From the NCBI GenBank assembly GCA_007121995.1, contig SKJK01000058.1:1-7194 (forward strand): a DNA stretch of 7,194 bases, written 5' to 3'. The DNA comes from Desulfobulbaceae bacterium. Lineage in GTDB: Bacteria; Desulfobacterota; Desulfobulbia; Desulfobulbales; Desulfobulbaceae. A program made the position numbers and the translations under genes. Below, piece by piece: positions 5,845 to 7,194 of the stretch. The notes below the pieces were generated by a model that saw only the letters and a program-made list of their open reading frames with translations, searched no databases and was not told the DNA's origin. Each line of letters starts with the position of its first letter. Position 1 is the stretch's first letter.

Positions 5845-7194
5845 ATGGCCATGACTGACCTGCATAAAACGCTGAATAATTTAAAAGTTTCCGGGAACTT
5901 ACCCAGCATGCCCCAGGTTTTGGTGCAACTGATCGATCAGTGCCACGCCTCGGAGGTCAACCTGCAGGCCATTGCCCGGATAGCCACCAAAGATGCGGCC
6001 ATCTGCGCCAAACTCCTTCAACTCGTCAATTCAGCGTTTATCGGAGCACGCAAAGCCTTTACCAACTTGGAACAGGCGGTGGTCTACCTGGGCGCCGACA
6101 CCGTCCGCAATCTCGCAGTCAGCGTCTCAGTGCAACAGGTATTTCGCCGGGTGGAAACCAATGGACTGCTTTCCATTGACCGATTCTGGCACCACTCCTG
6201 CCTGGCAGCCCTGCTCTCCCGGAAAATTGCTGAAAATGTCGGCTACGGCGACCCATCAGAAGCATACCTGGCCGGTCTGCTCCATGACATTGGCAAGTTA
6301 TTATTATGGATGGCTTTTCCCGGAACCTACGCGCCACTGCTGCTCAAAGGTGTCCGCTGCCACAGCGGCCGGCTGGCCTTTCTTGAAGAAGAAAAACTCC
6401 GCATCAATCACTGTGAGGCTGGTGCCTGGCTCTGTGAACAGTGGCACCTGCCCTCCCTGCTTGCCGATGCTATCCGCTACCATCACCACCCGGTCGATGA
6501 AGTCACCCAGGCCCTGCCCCTGACCAGAATCACCGCTTTGGCCGACCTTCTTGCCCACGGGGATTCCACCGACCAGGAGTGTCTGGACACAGCCGGCCGA
6601 TACTTCGACCTGCAGCCTGCCCAGGTTGATCAACTCTACGAAGGTCTTGAAGAACAACTTGCCCGGATTGCTGCTGGCCTGGGCATCCACATACCAACAG
6701 GGGCCAAAACCTCCCATGACCGGGAACCGGAGAGCGAGGAAAGCCACAAGGAAACCACCCTGGGGCTGATCCATCGCATTCGCAATATTACCCAGCTCAA
6801 CGGTGTGCTTGCTAACCTCCTTCAGGCTGAAAGTAAGGAGCAGATTGCCGCTGCAGCGGAACAAGGGCTGAAAATTCTTTTCAACGAAGATGCCTGTCTG
6901 CTCCTGTTGTCGGACGAGACCACCAGAACACTCCACTGCCTGACCTCTGCAGACAATAAACTGGCCAGAGAAACAGCCGAGTTGTCATTTTCCCTTGACC
7001 GTCATGACAAGAGCCTGCCGGGACGGGCCATGGGGGGGCTGGACCCGCTCTTCCTGTTTCCCGAAAAGGGGACGGATCAGGCCAGGCCCAGTCTTCTCGA
7101 CGCTCAACTGCTTAGACTTTTGGGAACAGACGGGATGGCGGCGGTCCCAATGAATCATCGTCAGCAGCACCTGGGGCTTCTGGTTGTCGGTCTG
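5845..7194 (+). CDS. HDOD domain protein with GAF domain, 3'-truncated by window edge
   Basis: The open frame gives 450 residues and continues past the right edge. An in-frame TAA ends directly before ATG 5845, so the protein starts there or at ATG 5851 (third residue); neither has a clear Shine-Dalgarno. Residues 18-215 form an HDOD domain: LPSMPQVLVQLI (19-30), LLQLVNSAFIG (57-67), ALEQ-type NLEQAVVYLGADTVRNLAV (74-92), WHHS (115-118), LAGLLHDIGKLLL (142-154) and YHHHP (212-216). HDOD proteins are signalling adaptors linked to motility, nucleotide second messengers and two-component systems. A charged, low-hydrophobicity linker (about 286-305) leads to a GAF-like segment from about residue 310, with VLANLLQAESKEQI (321-334), CLLLLSDE (351-358) and AAVPMNH (432-438). 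Family relatives often continue into PAS, kinase or GGDEF modules, but here the output domain lies beyond the window. The gene is divergent from the lipoprotein operon. Confidence 0.9.
   Translation, partial: MAMTDLHKTLNNLKVSGNLPSMPQVLVQLIDQCHASEVNLQAIARIATKDAAICAKLLQLVNSAFIGARKAFTNLEQAVVYLGADTVRNLAVSVSVQQVFRRVETNGLLSIDRFWHHSCLAALLSRKIAENVGYGDPSEAYLAGLLHDIGKLLLWMAFPGTYAPLLLKGVRCHSGRLAFLEEEKLRINHCEAGAWLCEQWHLPSLLADAIRYHHHPVDEVTQALPLTRITALADLLAHGDSTDQECLDTAGRYFDLQPAQVDQLYEGLEEQLARIAAGLGIHIPTGAKTSHDREPESEESHKETTLGLIHRIRNITQLNGVLANLLQAESKEQIAAAAEQGLKILFNEDACLLLLSDETTRTLHCLTSADNKLARETAELSFSLDRHDKSLPGRAMGGLDPLFLFPEKGTDQARPSLLDAQLLRLLGTDGMAAVPMNHRQQHLGLLVVGL

Overview
The window looks like chromosomal DNA from a Gram-negative bacterium. 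The protein styles suggest an anaerobic Desulfobacterota (delta-proteobacterial, perhaps Desulfobulbales-like) lineage, but this is an inference and no 16S rRNA or other marker is present. The two lipoproteins with lipoboxes point to a diderm envelope. Base composition is moderate and fairly even, and I see no insertion sequence, CRISPR array, tRNA or rRNA.

Left part (1-2865, + strand): the 3' three quarters of gltX (glutamyl-tRNA synthetase, cut by the left edge), then after 24 bp a complete glnS (glutaminyl-tRNA synthetase). The pair charges tRNA-Glu and tRNA-Gln directly. Just beyond glnS, in the gap before the next converging gene, is a short stretch (2896-about 3012) that reads as the N-terminal half of a FeoA/SH3-like iron-transport domain with no recognisable C-terminal half. 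It is probably a gene remnant.

Middle part (5551 down to 3025, - strand): a compact four-gene cluster that looks like one operon. In transcription order it holds two small lipoproteins with PEGA-like domains that resemble each other, then mtnA (5-methylthioribose-1-phosphate isomerase family), then a class II aldolase with the full L-fuculose-phosphate aldolase active-site set. Junctions are a 5-bp gap, a 30-bp gap and a 4-bp ATGA overlap. mtnA next to a FucA-like aldolase, rather than MtnB, matches the known arrangement of the DHAP shunt and 5-deoxypentose disposal. In those routes the methylthio- or 5-deoxy-ribose left by S-adenosylmethionine use is isomerised and then cleaved to dihydroxyacetone phosphate and an aldehyde. 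The two envelope lipoproteins upstream of these cytosolic enzymes are the least explained part of the window.

Right part (5552-7194): a divergent intergenic region of about 290 bp with a candidate promoter for the lipoprotein operon, then a + strand gene that runs off the right edge. It encodes an HDOD domain followed by the start of a GAF domain and is probably a signalling protein.
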